Assembly: GCF_002776575.1 (NCBI RefSeq)
Contig: NZ_CP022548.1
Coordinates: forward strand, 2,991,001-3,055,000
Direction of reading: 5' to 3'
Source: Sphingorhabdus sp. YGSMI21
Lineage (GTDB): Bacteria; Pseudomonadota; Alphaproteobacteria; Sphingomonadales; Sphingomonadaceae
DNA: 64,000 nucleotides
This document shows positions 43,096 through 52,514 of the stretch, one piece after another (positions within the stretch are counted from its first letter, which is position 1; each line of letters opens with the position of its first letter). The translations under genes were made by a program, and so were the position numbers. The notes beneath the pieces are model-generated. The model was not told the DNA's origin, searched no databases, and saw only the letters and a list, made by a program, of their open reading frames with translations.

Positions 43096-44328
43096 CTATT
43101 TCTTGGCGACTGGTTTGCGTGCCGCAGGCTTGCGCGCTGCTGGCGCCTTGGGTTTTGGCGGATTGTTGCGCAGATCCTCCAGAACCTTGCCCGCAACATC
43201 GCGACCACCCCAGCCGAAGGCGAGAGCCGCCGCTGCTGCGCCGCCGATTACCAATGCCGTAAATGCGGTTTGCACGATTTCTTCTCCGACGCCCATGAAC
43301 TGCAAGCCCATGAAGGTGAAGAGGATGATCGTCGCATAGCGGATGATGGTGCCCGCCATGCTGCCTTCGTCCGCACTGGCCATGACCCGCGCCAAAAGGT
43401 TTGCGATCAGGAAGCCGGCAAGGATCACCACGCCTCCGAACAATACACGACCACCGAGTTCAAGCACCTGGTCCAGTATCTGGGTGAGCTCAGGAAATCC
43501 GAGCAGGCGTGTTGCTGCAATTGCAAAGAAGAGCATGATGCCGATCTGTGCAATGCGGGCCAATATGGACGTCAGCGACGTTTTCTCAGGCAATATGCCG
43601 ATCGCCGCAACCGATTGGTCAACACCCAGGCCAGGCAGAATGTCCTTGATGATCTGAACTACAAATTTGCTGATCAGATAACCCAGGCCCAAAGTGATCG
43701 CTGCCGAGAAAATGGCTGGCAATGCCTGGAAGATGGTCCGCAGCATTTCGCTAGCCGGTCCCGAAATTGACTCGATATCAAGAATATCGAGTGCGAAGAT
43801 CGCGACAAAAATAACGGTCAGTGCATAGACGATCGAGCCGATTGTAGAAGAAATCTGGCTGTTTCCGGTTGCAGTGTCGATGCCGCCGCGATTGGCCCAT
43901 TTGTCAAAATCAAATGTCTGTAAGGCGGTTACCACAAGATCGCGCAATATATCGGCGATCTTGAGGCCAACGAAAAAGACCACCACGGCCATCACGATAC
44001 CCGGCAAGGCTTGCATGACGGTGTTGAGCAAGCCTTCGATCGGCTGCACCACGCCGCCCATGCCAAATACGGTCAGAACAGCGATCAGGCCGAATAGCCA
44101 AATCAACAGGCTGGCGATCTTGCCCAGCGATTCTCCAAGAGACGCTCCCGATCCAGTGTCGCGGCGCAAGAATCCGATATTGTCTACCAGTTTGGCAAAG
44201 GCCCATTTGGCGGCTTTTGCCAAAAACCAGGTGATAAGTAGAATGACGAGAGCAAGCCCGATCTTCTGTCCTATTTCAATAGCAAGCTCTGTATCCAGAG
44301 CATAATTGCCTATCCGCATACCGTCCAT
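43096..44328 (-). CDS. Mechanosensitive channel-like membrane protein (MscS-TM repeats, CmpX-like)
   Basis: A 410-residue inner-membrane protein with repeated conserved TM-helix units: LIWLFGLIAVLTVFG, ALPGIVMAVVVFFVGLKIADILRDLV, ALPAIFSAAITLGLGYLISKFV and FGGVVILAGFLIANLLAR. The C-terminal part (FTALVIGGAAAAALAFGWGGRDVAGKVLEDL) matches the MscS pore helix and its end. A Lys/Ala/Pro-rich tail follows. It probably responds to membrane tension or osmotic stress. AGGGGATGCTAT precedes the ATG. Confidence 0.85.
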   Translation of the reverse strand: MDGMRIGNYALDTELAIEIGQKIGLALVILLITWFLAKAAKWAFAKLVDNIGFLRRDTGSGASLGESLGKIASLLIWLFGLIAVLTVFGMGGVVQPIEGLLNTVMQALPGIVMAVVVFFVGLKIADILRDLVVTALQTFDFDKWANRGGIDTATGNSQISSTIGSIVYALTVIFVAIFALDILDIESISGPASEMLRTIFQALPAIFSAAITLGLGYLISKFVVQIIKDILPGLGVDQSVAAIGILPEKTSLTSILARIAQIGIMLFFAIAATRLLGFPELTQILDQVLELGGRVLFGGVVILAGFLIANLLARVMASADEGSMAGTIIRYATIILFTFMGLQFMGVGEEIVQTAFTALVIGGAAAAALAFGWGGRDVAGKVLEDLRNNPPKPKAPAARKPAARKPVAKK

Positions 44329-44444
44329 ATAGCATCCCCTATGTCGTTTATTGTTACGTGTGAAACCTTGTTACCATATTTGGCGGCCAATAGACAGGTA
44401 TCAATCGTGAGATAGCCGGACGGGCGGGTAAAAACTCGTAAAGA

Positions 44445-45443
44445 TCAAGAGCTTGTATTGATCTCGATGACTATTCGACCAATCGCTTCGCGTTGTTCAA
44501 GCACGGTCAGTGCCGCGGCCATGTCGTTCAGCGCATAACGGTGGGAGATATGCGGGCGCATTGCACCAAGCGCTGCCAATTCCCGCAGCGCAGCACTCTG
44601 TCGTTCGGCGAGCTCGGGATCGCGGCGGGGGCTTTCTCCGGCGCGGACGCCGATCAGGCTATAGGTCTTTATGAGGGCATGATTGGCCGGGAAGGACGGA
44701 ATTTGGCCACTGGCAAAGCCAATGATAAGATAGCGCCCGTTCCAGGCGATGGCGCGCGTCGCGATCAGCGCCAGATCGCCACCAACCGGATCATAAACAA
44801 TGTCGACGCCTTTGCCGTCCGTGAGCGCTTTCACCTTTGCCGCAAGATTGTCATCTGCTGGATCCAGGACATGATCGGCCCCGGCCTGAAGAATGGCTTC
44901 GCGCTTTGCTTCACTCGAGCCGGTGCCGATGACCGTCGCACCGATATGCTTGGCCATTTTGACGGCGGCCATGCCGACGCCGCCACTCGCGCCGAGTATA
45001 AGAACAGACTCGCCTGATTGCAGATGACCCCGCTCGACCAGAGCATGCCAGGCGGTGGATGCGCCGGTTTGCCAGCAGGCGGCTTCGCTGAAGGAAAGTG
45101 CAGCGGGCAGGGGAGAGACAGCGGTTTCTTTAACCACCCATTGCTCGGCCAGCGCGCCACCCTTGCTTCCTGCCATCACGCGGTCACCGGGTCTGAAACT
45201 CTCCACATCCGGAGCGACTTCTATTACCTCGCCGGCGGCTTCCATCCCGGGAACAAAGGGGGGATCAGGACGGAACTGATATTTGCCTTGCGTCATCAGC
45301 AGATCGGGAAAATTGAGACCCGCTGCATAAACCCGGATCCGGACCTCGCCGCTCTGCAACGGCACCGTCTGCTGCTCCAGTATCTGGACGGAAGAAGGAC
45401 CGGTCAGGTCGGTGCAAACCGCTGCCAGATGACTGGCGGTCAT
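44445..45443 (-). CDS. NADPH:quinone oxidoreductase (zinc-free MDR family)
   Basis: A 332-residue medium-chain dehydrogenase/reductase without zinc ligands, of the QOR/CurA-like group. AAGLNFPDLLMTQGKY and VPGMEAAGEV mark the catalytic domain; LILGASGGVGMAAVKMAK is the Rossmann loop, and DIVYDPVGGD follows. It reduces quinones or enones with NADPH. Its start overlaps the stop of the upstream serine hydrolase gene (ATGA), so the two are translationally coupled. Confidence 0.9.
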   Translation of the reverse strand: MTASHLAAVCTDLTGPSSVQILEQQTVPLQSGEVRIRVYAAGLNFPDLLMTQGKYQFRPDPPFVPGMEAAGEVIEVAPDVESFRPGDRVMAGSKGGALAEQWVVKETAVSPLPAALSFSEAACWQTGASTAWHALVERGHLQSGESVLILGASGGVGMAAVKMAKHIGATVIGTGSSEAKREAILQAGADHVLDPADDNLAAKVKALTDGKGVDIVYDPVGGDLALIATRAIAWNGRYLIIGFASGQIPSFPANHALIKTYSLIGVRAGESPRRDPELAERQSAALRELAALGAMRPHISHRYALNDMAAALTVLEQREAIGRIVIEINTSS

Positions 45444-46825
45444 GGGTTAAGGGCCTCGATTACGTCCCTGGTAAAATCCTCGATCTTGAAGCGACTGTCT
45501 GCGCTATCGTAGCCGCGGCGGACTATTACGAGATTCAGCGAAGCGATGATCACCAGATATTGCCCCCGGTTTCCGATCGCCGCGAAGGCATCTTCCGGTA
45601 TGCCGTCCGATTTGTTCAGCAGCCAGAATGTTGCGCCATAGCCGAAGCCTCTGGGCGGTTGCGGCCCGGAAGCGGAGGTGACATAATTCCGCCAGTTCTC
45701 CGGCAGCAGGCGTTCGCCGTTCCACTCGCCATTGTCGAGGTACAGCATTCCCAGTCGTCCGAAATCCCGCGCGGTGGACCATAGCTGGCTGGAGAGGATA
45801 TAATTGCCCTGCCAGTCCCGCTCGGCATAAGTGCGGGTCATGCCCAGTTTCTGAAAGAAGCTATAGGGATCGAAACCGGGAGCGCCGGGCGTATCCTTTT
45901 GCTTGCGGATATGTTCGAGGCGGGTGGCTAGTACCGCCAGCAATGTGTCATTATTGGCATAGCGGAAGCTGGTGCCCGGTCGGTGAAGCAGCGGCCAGCT
46001 GGTCGCTTTTTCTGAAACACTGCTGCCGCCCAGATAGATGGAGTCGGTTCGGGCGCCGCTGCCGTCGCTGGTCAAGCCGCTAGCCATACGCATAAGCTGA
46101 TCGATTGTGATGGCGCTGCGCGGGTCGCCGGACTGCTGCCATTGCGGCAGGCTGGCGGATGCCGTGACATCGACCATGCCCTGCTGCACTGAATGGCCGA
46201 TCAGCGTGCCCGATATCGATTTGGCGACAGACCATGAACGCTGGGCAGTGTGGAGATCGTGGCCGTCCTTATAGTGCTCGGCAAATATCCGGCCATCTTT
46301 GATGACCAGCGCAGCGCTTGTCTTGCCGCCATAGACTTCCGGCTGAAAGGCGCGTCTGGCTGCAGATTGCACCGCCCGCGAACGCTGCGACGGCCTGACC
46401 AGCGCATTTCGGTCTCCCATCGGCCATGACCGATCATCGAAATACTTGCGCCTTTCCGTCGACACGGTCCGGTCGGTCGGTTCATATCCGATCGGCATGG
46501 CTGTGCAGCCGCTCCGGCTGTTCCAGATTGCAACGCGCGGCGGCATATCGTCAGCAAAGGGAACGCGCACTTCGCGCGTATCGTCATCAATATCTGCGGT
46601 CAGCGTTGCTATGATATTTTCAACCCGTTCGTAACTGCCGGTCAGTTCGTCTGCTTCGATATCCGCAAGCAGCTTGCCGCCGTTCCATAGCCCGGAGCAA
46701 AGGAATTGCGCCTTGTATCCGGCGGCCAGCGCCCGGTCATAACGCGGTTCTTCGACCTCCTGCGCGAAGGCACTGGTGCAAAACAACGCGCCGACTATTC
46801 CGATACTAGCGAGTTTTTTGAGCAC
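45440..46825 (-). CDS. Exported serine hydrolase, class C beta-lactamase-like
   Basis: A 461-residue periplasmic protein with a signal peptide (…VGALFCTSAFAQ). The catalytic SxxK is in RSWSVAKSISG, the YxN motif in FRYANNDT, and a C-terminal GYGATFWLL strand takes the KTG position. Such enzymes are mostly esterases or peptidases rather than antibiotic resistance enzymes. The start is GTG at 46825 with GGGAG 7 bases upstream. It overlaps the end of rarA by 20 bases and the next gene by 4, so the three are one transcript. Confidence 0.85.
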   Translation of the reverse strand: MLKKLASIGIVGALFCTSAFAQEVEEPRYDRALAAGYKAQFLCSGLWNGGKLLADIEADELTGSYERVENIIATLTADIDDDTREVRVPFADDMPPRVAIWNSRSGCTAMPIGYEPTDRTVSTERRKYFDDRSWPMGDRNALVRPSQRSRAVQSAARRAFQPEVYGGKTSAALVIKDGRIFAEHYKDGHDLHTAQRSWSVAKSISGTLIGHSVQQGMVDVTASASLPQWQQSGDPRSAITIDQLMRMASGLTSDGSGARTDSIYLGGSSVSEKATSWPLLHRPGTSFRYANNDTLLAVLATRLEHIRKQKDTPGAPGFDPYSFFQKLGMTRTYAERDWQGNYILSSQLWSTARDFGRLGMLYLDNGEWNGERLLPENWRNYVTSASGPQPPRGFGYGATFWLLNKSDGIPEDAFAAIGNRGQYLVIIASLNLVIVRRGYDSADSRFKIEDFTRDVIEALNP

Positions 46826-48125
46826 GCAGCTTCTCCCAATAATCCAGTCGTTCCCGGATCTTGTGCTCGAAGCCGCGATCCACAGGTTGATAAAAATTCT
46901 GCGCCTGCATTTCCTCGGGCCAATAATTGTCCCCCGAAAAACCGTCATCGCTTTCATGATCATAGCTATAGCCTGCACCATATCCGATATCCTGCATCAA
47001 CTTGGTCGGTGCATTCAATATATTCTGTGGCGGCACTAGCGAGCCGGTATCTTTGGCTGATCTCCAGGCGGCTTTTTGAGCTTTGTAGGCAGCATTGGAT
47101 TTTGGCGCGGTCGCGCAATAGAGGCAGGCTTGGACAATCGCCAATTCGCCTTCCGGGCTGCCGAGAAATTCATAAGCCTGCTTCGCGGCGAGCGCCTGCA
47201 CCAGAGCCTGCGGATCGGCCATGCCGATATCCTCGCTGGCGAAACGCACGATCCGGCGGAGCAGAAACAGCGGCTGCTCTCCGGCGACCAGCATTCTCGC
47301 GAGATAATATAGCGAGGCTTGCGGGTCCGATCCGCGCATGGCTTTGTGCAACGCCGAGATCAGATTATAATGGCCCTCGCGATCCTTGTCATAGACAGCC
47401 ATTCGCCGATGCAGGATTTTTGCGAGTTGGGGAGGGTCGAGCGGGTCCTTGATATCGAGCGAAAACAGTGTCTCGGCCTGGTTGAGCAGAAAGCGGCCGT
47501 CACCATCGGCGCTGGCAACCAGCGCCTCTCTGGCGTCGTCCGTCAGCGGCAGCCGCTTGTCCTCGATCGTTTCCGCCTTTTGCAGAAGCTGGCCCAGGGC
47601 CATTGCGTCGAGGCGGTTGAGGATCAGTACCTGGGCGCGGCTCAGCAGAGCGGCGTTGAGTTCGAATGACGGGTTTTCGGTTGTGGCACCAACAAGGACC
47701 ACCGTGCCCCGCTCGACATAGGGAAGGAAACTGTCCTGTTGCGATCGGTTGAACCGATGGATCTCGTCAACAAACAGAAGTGTGGCCTTGCCGGACTGGA
47801 ACCGCATTTCGGCCTCCGCGAAGACCTTCTTCAGCTCGGCAACACCCGAAAAAACCGCCGAAATGGCTTTGAAATGCAGGTCGGTCTGATCAGCGAGCAA
47901 TCGTGCGAGGCTGGTTTTTCCCGTCCCCGGGGGGCCCCAGAGAATGATTGACGACAGCCTGCCGGCAGAGATCATTCGACCAATCGTGCCTTCGGCACCG
48001 ACCAGATGGTCCTGCCCGACAATATCGGAAAGCTGGCGCGGCCGCAGCCGGTCGGCGAGGGGTGCGTCCGGCGTGCTTTCGCTTTCGCCCTGTTGTTCCT
48101 TGTCGTCGTCGAACAGTCCCTGCAT
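46806..48125 (-). CDS. rarA: Replication-associated recombination ATPase RarA (MgsA)
   Basis: A 439-residue AAA+ ATPase related to clamp loaders that acts at stalled forks. It starts with DRLRPRQLSDIVGQDHLVG; Walker A is LWGPPGTGKTSLA, Walker B LLFVDEIHRFNRSQQD, sensor 1 ATTENPSFELN. The C-terminal tetramerisation part has RGSDPQASLYYLARML and SEDIGMADPQAL. The gene starts 2 bp downstream of the glycosyltransferase gene in the same direction. Confidence 0.95.
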   Translation of the reverse strand: MQGLFDDDKEQQGESESTPDAPLADRLRPRQLSDIVGQDHLVGAEGTIGRMISAGRLSSIILWGPPGTGKTSLARLLADQTDLHFKAISAVFSGVAELKKVFAEAEMRFQSGKATLLFVDEIHRFNRSQQDSFLPYVERGTVVLVGATTENPSFELNAALLSRAQVLILNRLDAMALGQLLQKAETIEDKRLPLTDDAREALVASADGDGRFLLNQAETLFSLDIKDPLDPPQLAKILHRRMAVYDKDREGHYNLISALHKAMRGSDPQASLYYLARMLVAGEQPLFLLRRIVRFASEDIGMADPQALVQALAAKQAYEFLGSPEGELAIVQACLYCATAPKSNAAYKAQKAAWRSAKDTGSLVPPQNILNAPTKLMQDIGYGAGYSYDHESDDGFSGDNYWPEEMQAQNFYQPVDRGFEHKIRERLDYWEKLRAQKTR

Positions 48126-48127
48126 GT

Positions 48128-49309
48128 CTAGCGGACGGCCGCTTGCTGGATCGGGCCATGGCCGGCCTGCCGTTGGCGGACCAGCCGCATATAGGTCTGT
48201 GCGACCGCATTGTTGATCTGGTCCCAGCTATATTCCTCTGCCCGCCGTTCACCGGCTGCGCCATGAGCGTTACGCAGGTCGACATTCTGGCAATAGAGTT
48301 GCAGCGCATCGGCAAATTCACGGACCGCGCCGGGGGTGACCAGTTTGCCCGACTCGTTATTCTTGACCAGACTCTGGCTTCCCGTGGCCTTGGCCGCCAC
48401 CACCGGCAGGCCGCAGGCCATCGCCTCGAGCGTGACATTGCCGAATGTCTCGGTAATCGACGGATTGAACAGCATCTCCATGCTGGCAACCGCACGGCCA
48501 AGATCCTTGCCTTGCTGGAAGCCGACAAAAATGGCACCGGGAATTCGTTCTTCGAACCATTGCTGGGCCGGCCCTTCACCGATCACCAGCACCTTGTGCG
48601 CAACCTTGCGCCGTTTCAACTCGTCAATGGCGTCGGAAAAGACATCGAGACCCTTTTCCATCACCAGCCGCCCGAGGAAACCGATCACGGGAATATCGTC
48701 CTCTATGCCCAGCGACTGTCGCCATTCCAGATCGCGGCGCCCGGAATGGAATATCTCGCGGTCGACGCCGCGCGACCAGATGCCGATATCATAATTCATC
48801 CGCTGGTCGCGCAGCACTTGCGCCATCGATTCCGACGGGGCCACCAGCGCGTCGCAACGGCGATAGAGACGGCGCAATATTGCCTCGATCACCGGCTCCA
48901 GAAAGGCGAGATTATAATAGCGGGGATAGGTTTCGAACCGGGTGTGCACGGAAGCGAGTACGGGAATATTTTGCCGCCGTGCCCAGGATACCATTTTATG
49001 CCCGACGCGATCGGGGCTCGATATCTGCAATATATTCGGATTGAACTGTTCTAAATCCCGGCGCACATCCCCGGAAATCCGGGTCGGAAAGCGATATTCA
49101 CCACGTCCTGGGAAGGCCACTGACGGGACACTGATAAGGTCACCAGTCGGTTCGAACGCCGGCGTGTCGGTGGTTGGCGAATAGACCCGGACCGCAGCTC
49201 CCTGACGCAACAGATAATCAACCAGCCGGTTGAGGGCCTGGTTTGCGCCATCGCGCACGAAATTATAATTGCCGCTGTAAAGGGCGATACGAAGGTCACT
49301 GATTTCCAT
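48128..49309 (-). CDS. Glycosyltransferase, GT4 type (mannosyltransferase-like)
   Basis: A 393-residue GT-B enzyme. N-terminal ALYSGNYNFVRDGANQALNRLVDYL resembles GDP-mannose- and UDP-sulfoquinovose-type transferases. Donor-site motifs are GFLGRLVMEKGLD, VIGEGPA and the E-x7-E in PSITETFGNVTLEAMACGLP. The likely job is glycosylation of a membrane lipid. ATG at 49309 with AAGG upstream is preferred over an earlier start 36 bases upstream. Confidence 0.87.
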   Translation of the reverse strand: MEISDLRIALYSGNYNFVRDGANQALNRLVDYLLRQGAAVRVYSPTTDTPAFEPTGDLISVPSVAFPGRGEYRFPTRISGDVRRDLEQFNPNILQISSPDRVGHKMVSWARRQNIPVLASVHTRFETYPRYYNLAFLEPVIEAILRRLYRRCDALVAPSESMAQVLRDQRMNYDIGIWSRGVDREIFHSGRRDLEWRQSLGIEDDIPVIGFLGRLVMEKGLDVFSDAIDELKRRKVAHKVLVIGEGPAQQWFEERIPGAIFVGFQQGKDLGRAVASMEMLFNPSITETFGNVTLEAMACGLPVVAAKATGSQSLVKNNESGKLVTPGAVREFADALQLYCQNVDLRNAHGAAGERRAEEYSWDQINNAVAQTYMRLVRQRQAGHGPIQQAAVR

Positions 49310-49367
49310 TCGCGCCTTGAAGCATAATAGCTGGGAAATTGCCAATATGAACTTGGCCGGCTAGCAA

Positions 49368-50036
49368 GTGGATATGATAAGCACCCGACTCGATCAGCTG
49401 ATGATCGGCACCCCTCAAAAATTTCGCGATGACGGCGCGATGAGCGCCATTGCCAAGCATCCCGTCGAGGATGCGCTGATACTGGGCCTGGAAGGGCTTG
49501 CCGGCAACCAGGTTGCCGATCCGCTTCATCATGGCGGTCGCGACAAGGCGGTCCATCTCTATCCGGCGGAACATTATGGCTTCTGGCGAGACAAATATCC
49601 GGATCTGCATCTGCTCGAACAGCCCGGTGCCTTTGGCGAGAATTTCAGTTGCACCGGCATGACCGAGGACCGGCTTTGCCTTGGCGATATCTTCCGTCTG
49701 GGGGAAGCGCTGATCCAGTGCAGCCATGCCCGGAAACCCTGCTGGAAGCTCAACCATCGCTTCGGCAAGCCGGATGTCTTGAAAACCGTGGTCAAGACCG
49801 GCAAGTCGGGCAGCTATTTCAGGGTGCTGGAAACGGGCAAGGTGCAGGCAGGGGACTTGTTTTTCCAGCAGGAGCGTCCGCTGCCAGACTGGCCGCTGGA
49901 CCGATTGTTCGATCTGATCATCGGTGGACAGCACAAGGGACGCAGCGCTGAACTCAGGATACTGGCGGAAAACCCGCTGCTGGCTGAAAACTGGCGACAG
50001 CGGGCACAACAGCTCGCCGAAACACAGACGGACTAG
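49368..50036 (+). CDS. MOSC domain protein (YiiM-like)
   Basis: A 222-residue cytosolic MOSC protein, related to the sulfur-carrier domain of molybdenum cofactor sulfurases and to YiiM, which reduces N-hydroxylated compounds. HHGGRDKAVHLYPAEHYGFW, GAFGENFSCTGMTE and the conserved Cys in ARKPCWKLNHRFG are present. The start is GTG 49368 or ATG 49374, neither with a strong ribosome site. Its stop shares the bases CTAG (50033-50036) with the stop of the convergent corC. Confidence 0.85.
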   Translation: MDMISTRLDQLMIGTPQKFRDDGAMSAIAKHPVEDALILGLEGLAGNQVADPLHHGGRDKAVHLYPAEHYGFWRDKYPDLHLLEQPGAFGENFSCTGMTEDRLCLGDIFRLGEALIQCSHARKPCWKLNHRFGKPDVLKTVVKTGKSGSYFRVLETGKVQAGDLFFQQERPLPDWPLDRLFDLIIGGQHKGRSAELRILAENPLLAENWRQRAQQLAETQTD

Positions 50037-50968
50037 ACGAGCATCTGCTTTGGCGGGTGCAGGCGCAATTTCGTCACCCGGCGATCGTCGGCTTCGGTGA
50101 TTTCCAATATCCAGCCGCTGGGATGCTCGAGCCTTTCGCCAACAGTCGGGATATGGCCCGCCAGAACGAAGCTCAGTCCGCCGATCGTGTCGACATCCTC
50201 GTCGATGATTTCGAGCGCCGGATCGACGGCCTCACCGACATCGTCCAGTTCGGCTCTGGCGTCGGCTTCCCAGACACCGTCTTCCAGCCTGACGAGCATC
50301 GGGACCGGCTCGTCATCATGTTCGTCCTCGATCTCGCCTGTGATTTCCTCGACGATATCCTCGATCGTAACGAGACCTTCGGTGCCATTATATTCGTCAA
50401 AAATGATCGCCAGATGGGTTCGGGTCGCGCGCATTTCGGCGAGCAGGTCGAGAACGCCCATCGATTCGGGGACAAAGCGGGGCTGCCGGAGAAAGGGCGT
50501 AATATCATCGGGATAGGGGCCGCCTTTGGCGACAATCGTGAATATGTCCTTGATGTGGATCATCCCGACTATGTTGTCGAGATTGTCGCGATAGACCGGA
50601 ATCCGGCTGTGGCCGTGCTCGGAGAATATATCGACGAAATCGCTGAACGGAGAGCTTTCCTCGATCGCGATCATGTCGGCGCGCGGTACCGCAATGTCAT
50701 CGACGCGGTGCTCGCTGAAATGCAGCATGTTGCGCAGCATTTCCAGTTCGAGCGATGATACGTCCGGCTGGTTATTGGGATCGGCCTCGGCATCGCTCTC
50801 ATGATCGTCGATGACTTCTTCGATCTGCGCGCGCAGGCTGTTATCTTCATTGTTGCCGAATAGCAGAGCCTTCAGGCTCTGCCATATTCGTCCGGGCTCG
50901 TCATCTTCCTTGGATGGGCTGCTGCTGCGAGCCGTACCCGTCACACTGTCATTTTCAACGTCGGTCAT
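50033..50968 (-). CDS. corC: CBS/CorC-HlyC domain protein (hemolysin-like)
   Basis: A 311-residue cytosolic protein with two CBS domains (HRVDDIAVPRADMIAI…GHSRIPVYRDNLDNIVGMIHIKD and VPESMGVLDLLAEMRATRTHLAIIFDEYNGTEGLVTIEDIVEEI) and a C-terminal transporter-associated domain (TIGGLSFVLAGHIPTVGERL). It is linked to Mg/Co homeostasis and envelope integrity. It is the last gene of the miaB-phoH-ybeY run. The apolipoprotein acyltransferase lnt that usually follows in related bacteria is absent here. Confidence 0.92.
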   Translation of the reverse strand: MTDVENDSVTGTARSSSPSKEDDEPGRIWQSLKALLFGNNEDNSLRAQIEEVIDDHESDAEADPNNQPDVSSLELEMLRNMLHFSEHRVDDIAVPRADMIAIEESSPFSDFVDIFSEHGHSRIPVYRDNLDNIVGMIHIKDIFTIVAKGGPYPDDITPFLRQPRFVPESMGVLDLLAEMRATRTHLAIIFDEYNGTEGLVTIEDIVEEITGEIEDEHDDEPVPMLVRLEDGVWEADARAELDDVGEAVDPALEIIDEDVDTIGGLSFVLAGHIPTVGERLEHPSGWILEITEADDRRVTKLRLHPPKQMLV

Positions 50969-50989
50969 TCTTGTTCTTGATTACCTGCT

Positions 50990-51496
50990 TTACGCTTGTT
51001 CTGAATAAGGGTTGGCAATTCCCATTGTTGCCAATGCATTGATTTCGCAATTTTCCATCAAAGTCGCATCTGTCTCGGTCTCGTGATCATAACCTAGCAA
51101 ATGCAACGTCCCGTGCACAATCAAATGTGTAACATGGGTAGGCATTGCAATATTCTTCGCCGCCGCTTCGTCACGGCAGGTTTCATATGCTAGGATTATA
51201 TCGCCGAGAAGGGCCTCGCCATCGTCGGTATTGGCGAGAGCCCCGAGCAGATCAGGCTGGATTTGCGGAAAGGAGAGTACATTCGTCGGCTTGTCCTTGC
51301 CGCGATAGTCATTGTTGAGCAACTGCACCTCGGCATCGTCGGAAAGCTTGACGCTGAGTTCCATCTCGAAATTGCGGGCAAGCAGATCGGCATGGGACGA
51401 AGCCGTGATGGCAGCTTTGGCAGCGCGCGTTGCCAGGTCTTCCCAATCCTGCTCGCTGTCCCACAGGGGACTTGCTGTGAGTTCAGTCTGGAGCAT
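50990..51496 (-). CDS. ybeY: Endoribonuclease YbeY
   Basis: A single-domain zinc endoribonuclease of about 168 residues for 16S rRNA 3'-end maturation and ribosome quality control. The metal motif HGTLHLLGYDH is complete, preceded by NVLSFP and LLGDIILA. Two starts are possible: ATG 51496 (AAGG 5 bases upstream, chosen) or ATG 51508, four codons earlier. It overlaps the end of the phoH-like gene by 14 bases, which is typical of this operon. Confidence 0.93.
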   Translation of the reverse strand: MLQTELTASPLWDSEQDWEDLATRAAKAAITASSHADLLARNFEMELSVKLSDDAEVQLLNNDYRGKDKPTNVLSFPQIQPDLLGALANTDDGEALLGDIILAYETCRDEAAAKNIAMPTHVTHLIVHGTLHLLGYDHETETDATLMENCEINALATMGIANPYSEQA

Positions 51497-52514
51497 CTTT
51501 GCCTTCATAGGCCTCGACGATCTTGCCGACCAGCGGGTGGCGGATCACATCGCTGGCACCAAATTCGACCACGCTGACGCTGTCGATATTCTGCAATTTG
51601 GACACCGCGTCAGCCAGTCCAGAAGTGGCTTCGCGCGGCAAGTCGACCTGTTTGGGGTCGCCGCAAATTACCATCCGGCTGTTCATGCCAAAACGGGTGA
51701 GAAACATTTTCATCTGTGCGGCCGTCGTGTTCTGGGCCTCGTCGAGAATGACAAAGGCATCGGACAGCGTCCGGCCACGCATGAAGGCAATCGGAGCAAT
51801 CTCGATTTCGCCGCTTTCAATCCGCCGTTCGACCTGCTCAGCGGGTAGCGTGTCGTAAAGCGCGTCGTAAAGAGGACGCAGGAACGGATCGACTTTCTCT
51901 TTGAGATCGCCCGGAAGAAAACCGATTTTCTCGCCAGCTTCGACCGCTGGGCGGGACAGGATGAGCCGGTCCACCGAACCGCTGACAAGCTGTGATACCG
52001 CTTGCGCTACAGCGAGATAGGTTTTGCCGGTCCCTGCCGGTCCCAAAGCGAAAATCATGTCGTCGCGAGCCAGGGCTTCCATATAATGGGCCTGCCGGAC
52101 GGAGCGCGGAAAAATCGTCTTCTTGCGCGTACGGATCATGACCTTCGGGGCGTCGGCGACATCCACTTTCTTTGCTGTTACTCCGGTTGAGGACTGCTTT
52201 GCGGCTTTTGCCACGCGCGGATCGGCGGCCATGGCGATAATGGCCTCGACCGCTCCGGCATCGATCTCCTGGCCTTGTTCAAGACGGTTATAAATACCGG
52301 TCAGAACCGCGCGCGCCTGGGACACGGCTTCTTCCTCGCCCTCGATCTTCAATTTCGTGCCGCGAGCGGCGATATAGACGCCGAGCCGGTTCTCGATGGC
52401 CACGATATTCCGGTCATATTCACCGAACAGATCACCCAATATCTGGGGATCGTCAAATTCCAGATCCAGCGTGGTGAGATTGCCGGTGTTGCCGGCCTTC
52501 GTTTTCTGGGCCAT
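51483..52514 (-). CDS. PhoH-like ATPase (PhoL/YbeZ)
   Basis: A 343-residue PhoH-family P-loop NTPase that works with YbeY in RNA metabolism. A KH-like N-terminal part (GDLFGEYDRNIVAIENRLGV) is followed by Walker A FALGPAGTGKTYLA, LSRPAVEAGEKIGFLPGD, and Walker B FVILDEAQNTT with FGMNSRMVICGDPKQ. Its start overlaps the miaB stop by one base (TGATG). Confidence 0.94.
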   Translation of the reverse strand: MAQKTKAGNTGNLTTLDLEFDDPQILGDLFGEYDRNIVAIENRLGVYIAARGTKLKIEGEEEAVSQARAVLTGIYNRLEQGQEIDAGAVEAIIAMAADPRVAKAAKQSSTGVTAKKVDVADAPKVMIRTRKKTIFPRSVRQAHYMEALARDDMIFALGPAGTGKTYLAVAQAVSQLVSGSVDRLILSRPAVEAGEKIGFLPGDLKEKVDPFLRPLYDALYDTLPAEQVERRIESGEIEIAPIAFMRGRTLSDAFVILDEAQNTTAAQMKMFLTRFGMNSRMVICGDPKQVDLPREATSGLADAVSKLQNIDSVSVVEFGASDVIRHPLVGKIVEAYEGKDAPD